Source: CALVUJ01 sp045119835
Lineage (GTDB): Bacteria; Bacillota_I; Bacilli_A; RFN20; DUOF01
Length of the DNA stretch: 23,139 bases
NCBI GenBank assembly: GCA_045119835.1
Contig: JBGVED010000049.1
Location: 1-23,139, forward strand
Direction: 5' to 3'
Part shown: positions 16,282 to 23,127 of the stretch, one piece after another
Layout of the letters: each line of letters starts with the position of its first letter
Position numbering within the stretch: position 1 is the stretch's first letter
The notes under the pieces: model-generated
Seen by the model: only the letters and a program-made list of their open reading frames with translations
Databases searched by the model: none
Told to the model about the DNA's origin: nothing
Translations under genes and position numbers: made by a program

Positions 16282-17583
16282 ATGAACGATTATAAGTTTG
16301 GAAATAAAATATATGAACTTAGAAGAAAAAATAAATTATCTCAATCACAGTTGGCAAAAATGGTTGGTTTAACCAATAAAGCGGTATCAAAATGGGAAAT
16401 GGGACAAACAAAACCATCTATACAAGTAATTGCGAAATTAGCCCTAATATTTAATGTAAAAGTAGAAGATTTAATGATTTCTGAAAGTATAAATAAAAGT
16501 ATTAATAAAATTGTAATAACAGGAGGTCCTTGTGCTGGAAAAAGTACTGCATTAAGTTGGATTCAAAATGCTTTTACGCAAAAAGGTTATACAGTATTTT
16601 TTATTGGAGAAAGTGCGACAGAACTTATAAACTCAGGCATTAATTTTGATGCTTGTAAAAACGTAATTAATTTTCAAACAGCACTTATGTCTCTTCAAAG
16701 AGAAAAAGAAAAAATATATTACGAGCTAGCTAAAAAGTTAGATAACAAAGTTTTGATAGTTTGTGATAGAGGAATGCTTGATAGCAAAGCTTATGTTTCA
16801 TCTTTAGAGTTTCAATGTATTTTAAATACATTAGAAACAAATGAAATAGAATTAAGAGATAATTATGATGCTGTATTTCATTTAGTAAGTGCTGCTAAAG
16901 GGGCAGAGGAATTTTATACTTTAGAAAATAATAGTGCCAGAAAAGAAAGCGTAAAAGAAGCTGCTTTAGTAGATGATAAAATAATATCGGCTTGGACAGG
17001 ACATCCTCATCTTAGAATAATAGATAACTCTACTGATTTTGAAGGTAAAATCCAACGATTAATAAGTGAAATTTCTTCTTTTCTAGGAGAACCCGAACCA
17101 TATGAAATAGAAAAGAAATATCTAATAGAGTATCCAAATATTAAAGAATTAGAAAAAATGGATAATTGTGAAAAAGTAGAAATTATTCAAACTTATTTAA
17201 CTAGCGAAAATGATGAAGAAGTAAGAATTAGACAACGCGGGAAAAATGGAAATTATATATATTATAAAACAGTAAAAAAGACACTAAGCGATATAAAAAG
17301 AATTGAAAAAGAAAAGAGACTAACAAAAGAAGAATACCTAAATTTATTAATGAATGCAGATCCAAAATATCGTCAAATAAGAAAAACAAGATATTGTCTA
17401 ACTTATGATAAGACCTATTATGAAATAGATGTCTATCCGTTCTGGAATGATAAGGCCATACTAGAAGTAGAGGTAAGAGATGAATTTCAAAAAGTTAACA
17501 TGCCACCTTTTATAAATATAATAAAAGATGTTACTTCAGACTCAAAATACAAAAACCATTCATTAGCTAAAATAATAGCTTAA
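16282..17583 (+). CDS. HTH-NTPase-CYTH fusion protein, paralogue 1
   Basis: A 433-residue soluble three-domain protein. An XRE-type HTH spans residues 8-64 (recognition helix around TNKAVSKWE). A P-loop NTPase of the AAA_28 type follows, with Walker A GGPCAGKS (81-88), a VCDRG Walker-B-like strand (160-164) and a conserved DNYDAVFHLVSAAKGA. A CYTH/triphosphate tunnel domain begins at about 274: ExExK as EIEKK (275-279), Arg315/317/319 in EVRIRQRG, IRKTRY (366-371), EID (381-383) and LEVEV (394-398). All main CYTH catalytic positions are present, so it may bind or cleave an organic or inorganic triphosphate while the HTH controls transcription. NTPase plus CYTH in this order is known from Drosophila Ttd14. 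ATG 16282 lies 7 nt after GGAGG; ATG 16276 is too close. Ligand and targets are unknown. Confidence 0.85.
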   Translation: MNDYKFGNKIYELRRKNKLSQSQLAKMVGLTNKAVSKWEMGQTKPSIQVIAKLALIFNVKVEDLMISESINKSINKIVITGGPCAGKSTALSWIQNAFTQKGYTVFFIGESATELINSGINFDACKNVINFQTALMSLQREKEKIYYELAKKLDNKVLIVCDRGMLDSKAYVSSLEFQCILNTLETNEIELRDNYDAVFHLVSAAKGAEEFYTLENNSARKESVKEAALVDDKIISAWTGHPHLRIIDNSTDFEGKIQRLISEISSFLGEPEPYEIEKKYLIEYPNIKELEKMDNCEKVEIIQTYLTSENDEEVRIRQRGKNGNYIYYKTVKKTLSDIKRIEKEKRLTKEEYLNLLMNADPKYRQIRKTRYCLTYDKTYYEIDVYPFWNDKAILEVEVRDEFQKVNMPPFINIIKDVTSDSKYKNHSLAKIIA

Positions 17584-17584
17584 C

Positions 17585-17603
17585 TTCTACTTATATTAGA
17601 TAA
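17585..17603 (+). promoter_or_regulatory. Candidate operator, copy 2
   Basis: TTCTACTTATATTAGATAA, one base after the stop codon of paralogue 1. It keeps the TCTnnT-N3-AnnAGA frame of copy 1 with an imperfect dyad. There are 34 nt between the dyad and the downstream -10, the same as in copy 3 and 12 nt more than in copy 1. Confidence 0.5.
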
Positions 17604-17631
17604 TCTTGATAATTACTAAAAGAAATGCTCG

Positions 17632-17640
17632 TGTTATAAT
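17632..17640 (+). promoter_or_regulatory. Extended -10 promoter of HTH-NTPase-CYTH gene 2
   Basis: TGTTATAAT, identical to the element of gene 1, 26 nt before the start codon and without a clear -35. No terminator separates it from gene 1, so read-through from gene 1 is also possible. Confidence 0.7.
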
Positions 17641-17666
17641 TCCTTAAAAATAAGGAGGAATATAAT

Positions 17667-18947
17667 ATGAGCGTTTTTTCTAAACAAATTGTAAATTTAA
17701 GAAAAAAGAACAAACTTTCACAAAATGATTTAAGTAGAATTATAGGAGTTAATAGTTCTAATATTTCTAAATGGGAAAATGACAAAAAGATGCCCACATT
17801 AGAAATAATTGATAAATTATCTAAGCTTTACAATTTAAAATTAAATGATTTATTAATAGATAACAAAAATAAAAAAATAATAAAAATTGTAATTACCGGT
17901 GGACCATGTGCTGGAAAAACAACAGCCTTAAATCTCTTGCAAGAAATATTCACTAATAAAGGATATACAGTTCTTTTTATAAAAGAAAGTGCAGCGGAAC
18001 TTATAACATCAGGAATAAATAGAAATACTTGTAAAACAGAAATAGATTTCCAAGTTTCCCTTTTTAATATGCAAAAAAAGAAAGAACAAATTTATTATGA
18101 TATGGCCCAAAAATCTAAAAATAAAGTTTTAATAATTTGTGACCGAGGACAACTAGATAGCAAAGCCTTTTTAAGTGAAAAAAATTTTAAATTGTTATTA
18201 AAAGAAGTTTCTTCTAACGAAATAGAATTAAGAGATAATTATGATGCAATTTTTCATCTTGTAAGTGCTGCTAAAGGAGCAGAAAAATATTATACTTTAG
18301 AAAACAATGCTGCTAGAACAGAAACAATAGAAGAAGCTGCTGAATTAGATGATAAGTTAATTTGTGCTTGGACTGGTCATCCTTATTTAAGGATAATAGA
18401 TAACTCTACAAATTTTGAAAACAAAATAAAAAGATTAGTTGATGAAATATCATTATTTCTAGGAGAAAAAACATACATTAATGAAGAAAAAAGATATTTA
18501 ATTGAATATCCAAATATTGATTTCTTGCAAAACTTAAAAAGTTGTAAAAAAGTAGACGTGATTCAAACATATTTAAAAAGCAATAATAAAGAAGAGGTAA
18601 GTATTGAACAAAGAGGAGTGGATGGTAATTATATTTATTCTAAGATTCAAAACAATAAATTTGAAAATGTAAAAGAAGAAAAAAGAATTACCAAAGAAGA
18701 ATATTTAAAACTTTTGATGGATGCAGATATAAATTTCCGTCAAATAAGAAAAACCAGGTACTGTTTAATGAATGATAAATGTTATTGTAATATAGACATA
18801 TATCCATTTTGGAAAGAAAAAGCTATTATGGAGTTTCAAATGAAAAAAGATAAAGAAATATTAATTCCTTCATATGTAAATGTTTTAAAAGAAGTAAGCG
18901 ATGATGAAAGATACGATAGCTATTCTATAGCAAAATCTATTTTTTAA
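17667..18947 (+). CDS. HTH-NTPase-CYTH fusion protein, paralogue 2, with degenerate CYTH site
   Basis: A 426-residue paralogue with the same three domains: XRE HTH (about 7-63), NTPase with intact Walker A GGPCAGKT (78-85) and IICDRG (156-161), and a CYTH-like domain from about 270. The recognition helix (NSSNISKWEN) differs from that of its neighbours. The CYTH site is eroded compared with paralogue 1: ExExK has become NEEKR (272-276), RIRQR has become SIEQR (312-316), EID has become NID (375-377), and the final acidic strand LEVEV has become MEFQM. Six charged positions are changed while the surrounding framework (IRKTRY, YPFW, EKR.TKEEYL) is kept. It is therefore probably a ligand-binding or regulatory pseudo-enzyme, not a failed gene. 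AGGAGG lies 8 nt before its ATG. Confidence 0.83.
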   Translation: MSVFSKQIVNLRKKNKLSQNDLSRIIGVNSSNISKWENDKKMPTLEIIDKLSKLYNLKLNDLLIDNKNKKIIKIVITGGPCAGKTTALNLLQEIFTNKGYTVLFIKESAAELITSGINRNTCKTEIDFQVSLFNMQKKKEQIYYDMAQKSKNKVLIICDRGQLDSKAFLSEKNFKLLLKEVSSNEIELRDNYDAIFHLVSAAKGAEKYYTLENNAARTETIEEAAELDDKLICAWTGHPYLRIIDNSTNFENKIKRLVDEISLFLGEKTYINEEKRYLIEYPNIDFLQNLKSCKKVDVIQTYLKSNNKEEVSIEQRGVDGNYIYSKIQNNKFENVKEEKRITKEEYLKLLMDADINFRQIRKTRYCLMNDKCYCNIDIYPFWKEKAIMEFQMKKDKEILIPSYVNVLKEVSDDERYDSYSIAKSIF

Positions 18948-18966
18948 TTCTACTAATAAGAGATAA
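18948..18966 (+). promoter_or_regulatory. Candidate operator, copy 3
   Basis: TTCTACTAATAAGAGATAA starts right after the stop codon of paralogue 2. It shares TTCTACT with copy 2 and AAGAGATAA with copy 1, again giving TCTnnT-N3-AnnAGA, with 34 nt between the dyad and the -10. Confidence 0.5.
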
Positions 18967-18994
18967 AATTGTTGTTTTATTTAATAAATATGGG

Positions 18995-19003
18995 TGCTAT
19001 AAT
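18995..19003 (+). promoter_or_regulatory. Extended -10 promoter of HTH-NTPase-CYTH gene 3
   Basis: TGCTATAAT, an extended -10 located 20 nt before the start codon, with only a poor -35. The leader would be about 14 nt. Confidence 0.65.
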
Positions 19004-19023
19004 AGAGGAAAGAGGTGGAGTAA

Positions 19024-20322
19024 ATGAATGATTATAAATTTGGAAATAAATTATATGATTTAAGAAAAAAGTGCAAACTCTCGCAAAGTCAATTAGGAGA
19101 TATGTTGGGTGTTACAAATAAAGCTGTCTCCAAATGGGAGATGGGGAATGCAAAACCTACAATGGAAATAATGAGCAAATTGTCTCTAATTTTTAATGTT
19201 AAATTAGAAGATTTATTAGGTGAAGAAGAAAAAAATACAAATATCCATATGATAGTAATAACAGGTGGACCGTGTGCTGGAAAGAGTACTGCGTTAAGTT
19301 GGATTCAAAAGGAATTTACGCAGAAGGGGTATACGGTTCTTTTTATTGGAGAAAGTGCAACAGAGCTAATTAATTCTGGAGTAAAAGGAACTGTTTGTAA
19401 AAGTAAAAAAGATTTCCAATTAGCAATTCTTAGAATGCAAAAATCCAAAGAAGATTTATATCAAGAAGCAGCAAGCAAAATGAATAATAAAGTTTTAATT
19501 GTTTGTGATCGAGGAACGTTAGATGGTAAAGCATATATATCAGAACTAGAATTTCAGTATTTAATGAAAGTTATGAATACTAACGAAATAGAATTAAGAG
19601 ACAATTATGATGCAGTATTTCATTTAGTAAGTGCCGCAAAAGGAGCAAAAGATTTCTATACGTTTGAAACAAATAAGGCAAGAACAGAAACAATAGAGGA
19701 AGCTGCAATATTAGATGATAAAATAATATCTGCTTGGACTGGACACCCTCATCTAAGAATTATTGATAACTCCACAAATTTCGAGGGCAAAATGCAAAGA
19801 CTTATAAATGAACTTTCTTCATTTTTAGGAGAGCCAAAACCATGTGAAATGGAAAGAAAATATTTAATAGAATTTCCAAATATTAAAGAACTTGAAAATA
19901 TGCATAATTGTGAAAAAGTAGAAATCATTCAAACTTATTTAACTAGTGATAATGATGAAGAAGTAAGAATTAGACAACGCGGTAAAGAAGGAAACTACAT
20001 TTATTACAAAACAATAAGAAAAAAAATAAATGATTCAAAGCGTTTTGAGGTTGAAAAAAGGCTTACTAAAGAAGAATATTTAAACCTGTTGATGAGTGCA
20101 GATCCTGATTACAGACAAATAAGAAAAACACGTTATTGTTTAATGCACAATAAAACCTATTATGAAATAGATATATACCCATTCTGGAAGGATAAAGCTT
20201 TAGTAGAAGTGGAATTAAAAGAAGAAAATCAAAAAATTAATTTACCAAACTGTTTAAAGGTTATAAAAGATGTAACAGAAGATGAAAATTACAAAATATA
20301 TTCTTTAGCAAAAATTGGGTAA
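19024..20322 (+). CDS. HTH-NTPase-CYTH fusion protein, paralogue 3
   Basis: A 432-residue paralogue, colinear with paralogue 1 without gaps through most of its length. The HTH recognition helix TNKAVSKWEMG is identical to that of paralogue 1. Walker A GGPCAGKS is at 81-88 and VCDRG at 160-164. The CYTH domain is intact: EMERK (275-279) fits ExExK, RIRQR is at 315-319, IRKTRY at 366-371, EID at 381-383 and VEVEL ends the acidic strand. It is thus predicted to be as competent for nucleotide or triphosphate binding as paralogue 1 and to recognise the same DNA site. GAGGTGGAG lies just before the ATG. A strong terminator follows, closing the three-gene array. Confidence 0.85.
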   Translation: MNDYKFGNKLYDLRKKCKLSQSQLGDMLGVTNKAVSKWEMGNAKPTMEIMSKLSLIFNVKLEDLLGEEEKNTNIHMIVITGGPCAGKSTALSWIQKEFTQKGYTVLFIGESATELINSGVKGTVCKSKKDFQLAILRMQKSKEDLYQEAASKMNNKVLIVCDRGTLDGKAYISELEFQYLMKVMNTNEIELRDNYDAVFHLVSAAKGAKDFYTFETNKARTETIEEAAILDDKIISAWTGHPHLRIIDNSTNFEGKMQRLINELSSFLGEPKPCEMERKYLIEFPNIKELENMHNCEKVEIIQTYLTSDNDEEVRIRQRGKEGNYIYYKTIRKKINDSKRFEVEKRLTKEEYLNLLMSADPDYRQIRKTRYCLMHNKTYYEIDIYPFWKDKALVEVELKEENQKINLPNCLKVIKDVTEDENYKIYSLAKIG

Positions 20323-20328
20323 AATAAA

Positions 20329-20361
20329 AAAATAAGCGATTAATTAATAGTCGCTTATTTT
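20329..20361. terminator. Bidirectional intrinsic terminator
   Basis: An 11-bp stem AAAATAAGCGA (20329-20339) and TCGCTTATTTT (20351-20361). It is extendable inward with a wobble pair and has an A-run on the left and T-run on the right. It serves paralogue 3 on + and the DUF378 gene on -. A smaller 7-bp hairpin (20364-20381, loop AAAA, then TTTT) follows on the + strand and may be a backup. Confidence 0.85.
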
Positions 20362-20404
20362 CATCTAATAAAAATATTAGATTTTAAAAAGACAGTATTT
20401 TATG

Positions 20405-20635
20405 TTATCTAGCTTTTTCTCTATTGTCAATTACAACCATTTCGTCCAAATCAACAAAGAATAACATAATGTTTATAAGACCAGCTATACCAACTAAAGT
20501 ATAAATAGTTCTACTAACAATAGTCATTGAACCAAAAATAGACGCTACTAGGTCAAAATTAAATAGACCAATCAATCCCCAGTTTAAAGCACCAATAACT
20601 GTTAATACAAGTGCAGTCTTTTGAACAATATTCAT
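20405..20635 (-). CDS. DUF378 (YuzA-like) small membrane protein
   Basis: A 76-residue membrane protein with two hydrophobic helices. It carries the DUF378 signature ALVLTVIGALNWGLIGLF near the N-terminus, then FDLVASIFG and a second helix YTLVGIAGLINIMLFF. The C-terminal tail is charged. The family is widespread in Firmicutes and its function is not known. The minus-strand ATG is preceded by GGGAGG at 7 nt, and the gene is transcribed alone, convergent with the CYTH array. Confidence 0.9.
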   Translation of the reverse strand: MNIVQKTALVLTVIGALNWGLIGLFNFDLVASIFGSMTIVSRTIYTLVGIAGLINIMLFFVDLDEMVVIDNREKAR

Positions 20636-20752
20636 ATAAAATCCTCCCTTTTCTTTATTAATATATCCATTTTTTTAAAATTAATTCATTTTTTTACATT
20701 TTTTAAAAACACCAAGCATAGACTTTTAACAAAGGATAGGTGAATAAAAAGG

Positions 20753-21760
20753 ATGTTAAAAAAAATTTTAGTTATAGGTGTTATTTTAATGTTGTTAGCA
20801 GTAGGAGTATGGAAAGTTTTCTTCTCTGGTCCAACAATTAGTGATACGATTGAAAACGTTAATAAAAATTTAAATTCATATCAAATAGAGGCCAGTATGG
20901 AATTAAACAATGGAGAAGAACAAAGAAGTTTTAATGTTTCTGTTTCATATTTAAAAAAAGAAGATCAAGATTTGTTTAGAGTTAGTTTGTTTGATAAAAC
21001 TATAAACCAAGAGCAAATTATGCTTAGAAATGAAGAAGGTGTTTATGTTTTAACTCCAACTTTAAATCAAGTATATCAATTTAAATCAGGATGGCCATTA
21101 AATAGTGCAAAACCATATATATATCAATCATTATTAGAAGTTTTTAATGGAGAATATACTACTCAAAAAATAAGTGATGGACTAATTGTTACAAGTACTC
21201 CTAATTACAAAAATGCTCCTCAATATACAAAACAAGAAATAAAGTTTACAAATGATTTAACACCGGTTTGGGTACATATATATGGCCAAAACAACGATGT
21301 ACTAGTAAATGTAGCATTTACAAAAGTAGAAAAAAATGTTGATTTTAGTGATGATTATTTTAACTTGTCATCAAATATGGAAGCAGCTAGAGAAAATTTA
21401 TCCTCATCAACAGGATCAACCTTCGATGATTTACCATTAGCAGTAAACGGAGTAGACATGAATATATCAGTTAAAGAACAAACAAACGCAAGCATTAATG
21501 GAGAAAAAGTTTATATTATGTCGTATCAAGGGGATGCTGATTTTACAGTTGTTCAAAAAATAATTGAGGGTAGCGAGGAAATGAATATAAAAGAAATAGA
21601 AGGAGATTTAGTTTTATTAATAAATGGTTTTGCTTCATTAGAAGATAACAAAGTTACTTATTTATACAATGGAGTGGAATGTACAATTTATGGAGATAAT
21701 CTTGAAGTAGCAACATATATTGATATTGCAAACGGGTTAGAAGTTGTGGGTATTAAATAA
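20753..21760 (+). CDS. LolA-like extracytoplasmic protein
   Basis: A 335-residue protein with a single N-terminal hydrophobic segment (about 4-24). The segment has no lipobox Cys, so it is probably a membrane-anchored extracellular protein and not a lipoprotein. Residues about 30-205 follow the outer-membrane lipoprotein carrier (LolA/YdcC-like) pattern: repeated beta strands, LFRVSLFD, GVYVLTPTLNQVYQFKSGWP and the late strand TPVWVHIY. The last 110 residues form a second beta-rich domain (VYIMSYQGDADFTVVQKI, then INGFASLEDNKVTYLYNGVE) similar to DUF4367-type domains. In Gram-positive bacteria such proteins (YdcC, GerS) are tied to envelope or spore processes; here the role is open. It has its own terminator downstream. 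Confidence 0.72.
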   Translation: MLKKILVIGVILMLLAVGVWKVFFSGPTISDTIENVNKNLNSYQIEASMELNNGEEQRSFNVSVSYLKKEDQDLFRVSLFDKTINQEQIMLRNEEGVYVLTPTLNQVYQFKSGWPLNSAKPYIYQSLLEVFNGEYTTQKISDGLIVTSTPNYKNAPQYTKQEIKFTNDLTPVWVHIYGQNNDVLVNVAFTKVEKNVDFSDDYFNLSSNMEAARENLSSSTGSTFDDLPLAVNGVDMNISVKEQTNASINGEKVYIMSYQGDADFTVVQKIIEGSEEMNIKEIEGDLVLLINGFASLEDNKVTYLYNGVECTIYGDNLEVATYIDIANGLEVVGIK

Positions 21761-21784
21761 ATATTTGACTATTTATGTTTTAAG

Positions 21785-21820
21785 CAATCATTATTATTTC
21801 AATAGTGATTGTTTTTTTTT
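21785..21820 (+). terminator. Intrinsic terminator after the LolA-like gene
   Basis: An 11-bp stem with one G-U pair (CAATCATTATT 21785-21795, AATAGTGATTG 21801-21811), a 5-nt loop and a run of nine Ts. Confidence 0.88.
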
Positions 21821-21830
21821 GCCTTTTTAG

Positions 21831-21836
21831 TATAAT
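21831..21836 (+). promoter_or_regulatory. -10 element (TATAAT) before the polytopic membrane protein gene
   Basis: A consensus TATAAT lies 26 nt before the TTG start. A TTGTTT at 21809-21814 is 16 nt upstream and could serve as a -35, but it falls inside the previous gene's terminator arm and T-run, so promoter and terminator would overlap. Confidence 0.55.
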
Positions 21837-21862
21837 AATATAGAGCCGTGGAGGTGTTTAAT

Positions 21863-22780
21863 TTGTATAATGATTTAAAACTTGCATTACAATCATTTAA
21901 AAGAAGTTGGAAAGATTATTTATCAATATCTTTTGTTTTTTCAATGATTATATTTATTGGTATATTATTGGGCAATTTTGTTTTAGGAATGCTTATTGGA
22001 TTTATAATTGTCATTATTCCTGCAATTATAAGTTTAAAATTTTGTGCTTACCAAGCGCATGATAAACAAGAAGTTCAATATAGAAGCTTAAAAATAGGCT
22101 TTATAACATTTTTTAAAAGCTTAAGAATCTATTTGTTAGTTATATTCAAACCGCTTCTTATTAGCTTTTTAATTGGACTTGTTATATATTCATTGTTCTT
22201 AGATAGGGCAATTGTTGAAGCAGGGCAGTCAATTGAAGGATTAACAGAAGCGTTAGCAAATTATGAAACTTTTCAATATACATATAATAAAATGCTAGAA
22301 ATTGAAAATGTAAAAAAAATTCTAACTTTTGGGCAATATACATCTTTAATTGTTGGTTATTTAATTTTCTTCCTATTAAAGTTAAAAAGAGATTTCATTC
22401 CATTTATTGCATTTGAAATGCCAATTAATAGCAAAAGAGCAGTTTCTATAAATGGCAAAATTTTAGAGAAGAAAAAGTATTTGGCTTTTGCTATTGTTAA
22501 TTTAACTATACTTGCAATGTTTATTTTACCTCTAGTAATAGCTTTATTAGTTAGAATGGGATTACAATCAAATGAAGTTTTATCTCCTACAACTATTAAT
22601 TTATTGACTATGCTTTCATTTGTTGTTACATGCTCACCGGTTGTTATGTTACAACAATTACATTATGCACATGCATATAAGACATATTCAAAACCTTATA
22701 AAGAAGATTTCAATAATGAACTTAAAAATGTTTTAAAAGAAATGGAAGAATTAGTGAAAAAAATTGATGAAAATAAATAA
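21863..22780 (+). CDS. Polytopic membrane protein of unknown function
   Basis: A 305-residue membrane protein with about six hydrophobic segments (approximately 20-62 as two, 90-117, 155-172, 205-230, 243-262). An amphipathic N-terminus (LKLALQSFKRSWKDY) precedes them, and a charged, coiled-coil-prone C-terminus (LKNVLKEMEELVKKIDENK) follows. The layout recalls DUF975/YesL-like or glycerophosphoryl-diester-phosphodiesterase-membrane-domain proteins, but I see no decisive motif. TTG 21863 is preferred as the start: GGAGGTG is 6 nt upstream, while the in-frame GTG 21848 lies before that site. It is probably monocistronic; no terminator is evident before the tRNA promoter. Confidence 0.7.
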   Translation: MYNDLKLALQSFKRSWKDYLSISFVFSMIIFIGILLGNFVLGMLIGFIIVIIPAIISLKFCAYQAHDKQEVQYRSLKIGFITFFKSLRIYLLVIFKPLLISFLIGLVIYSLFLDRAIVEAGQSIEGLTEALANYETFQYTYNKMLEIENVKKILTFGQYTSLIVGYLIFFLLKLKRDFIPFIAFEMPINSKRAVSINGKILEKKKYLAFAIVNLTILAMFILPLVIALLVRMGLQSNEVLSPTTINLLTMLSFVVTCSPVVMLQQLHYAHAYKTYSKPYKEDFNNELKNVLKEMEELVKKIDENK

Positions 22781-22797
22781 AAAATGCACAATAACTA

Positions 22798-22826
22798 TTG
22801 CACTGGTATAAAAAATGTGTTAATAT
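22798..22826 (+). promoter_or_regulatory. Promoter of the tRNA cluster
   Basis: A -35 TTGCAC (22798-22803), a 17-nt spacer, and an extended -10 TGTTAATAT (22818-22826). Transcription would start near 22833, 12 nt before the first tRNA. This is the best complete sigma-A-type promoter in the window. Confidence 0.7.
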
Positions 22827-22844
22827 CTTAGGGCAGTAGTTATT

Positions 22845-22935
22845 GGAGCAATACTCAAGTTGGTGAAGAGGTATCCCTGCTAAGGATATAGATCGGGAAA
22901 CTGGTGCGAGGGTTCGAGTCCCTCTTGCTCCGCCA
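22845..22935 (+). tRNA. tRNA-Ser (GCU anticodon)
   Basis: The acceptor stem is GGAGCAA/TTGCTCC. The D arm is CTC/GAG. The anticodon stem is TATCC/GGATA with loop CTGCTAA (anticodon GCT). A long variable arm is present as expected for class II tRNA-Ser, then T arm GAGGG/CCCTC, discriminator G and encoded CCA. It is 91 nt long. It reads AGU/AGC codons. Confidence 0.96.
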
Positions 22936-22941
22936 CTAAGG

Positions 22942-23018
22942 GGCCCGTTGGAGAAGTGGCTTAACTCACATCCCTCTCAAGGATGCACTCACGGGTTCGA
23001 ATCCCGTACGGGTCACCA
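22942..23018 (+). tRNA. tRNA-Glu (CUC anticodon)
   Basis: The acceptor is GGCCCGT/ACGGGTC with one G-U pair. The D arm is GAG/CTC. The anticodon stem is CATCC/GGATG with loop CTCTCAA (anticodon CTC). The T arm is ACGGG/CCCGT, with encoded CCA; length 77 nt. The body matches the common bacterial tRNA-Glu pattern, but the anticodon is CUC in place of the usual UUC, so it reads only GAG. Confidence 0.92.
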
Positions 23019-23053
23019 ACTTAATGAGTGAAATAACTGCTTTAAATATACAT

Positions 23054-23127
23054 GCAGGTGTAGTTCAATGGTAGAACTTCAGCCTTCCAAGCTGACTACG
23101 GGGGTTCGATTCCCCTCACCTGCTCCA
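23054..23127 (+). tRNA. tRNA-Gly (UCC anticodon)
   Basis: The acceptor is GCAGGTG/CACCTGC. The D arm is GTTC/GAAC. The anticodon stem is TCAGC/GCTGA with loop CTTCCAA (anticodon TCC). The T arm is GGGG/CCCC, discriminator T, with encoded CCA. It is 74 nt long. It is the last feature before the window ends; only 12 nt follow. Confidence 0.96.

Noticed and set aside
17584..17666. Terminators between the three CYTH-family genes.
   Set aside because: No GC-containing hairpin followed by a T-run is present at 17584-17666 or 18948-19023; the only dyads are the candidate operators.
16282..20322. NadR-type NAD regulators.
   Set aside because: HTH plus a P-loop kinase-like domain fits in part, but there is no nucleotidyltransferase (HxGH) domain and the C-terminal domain is CYTH-like.
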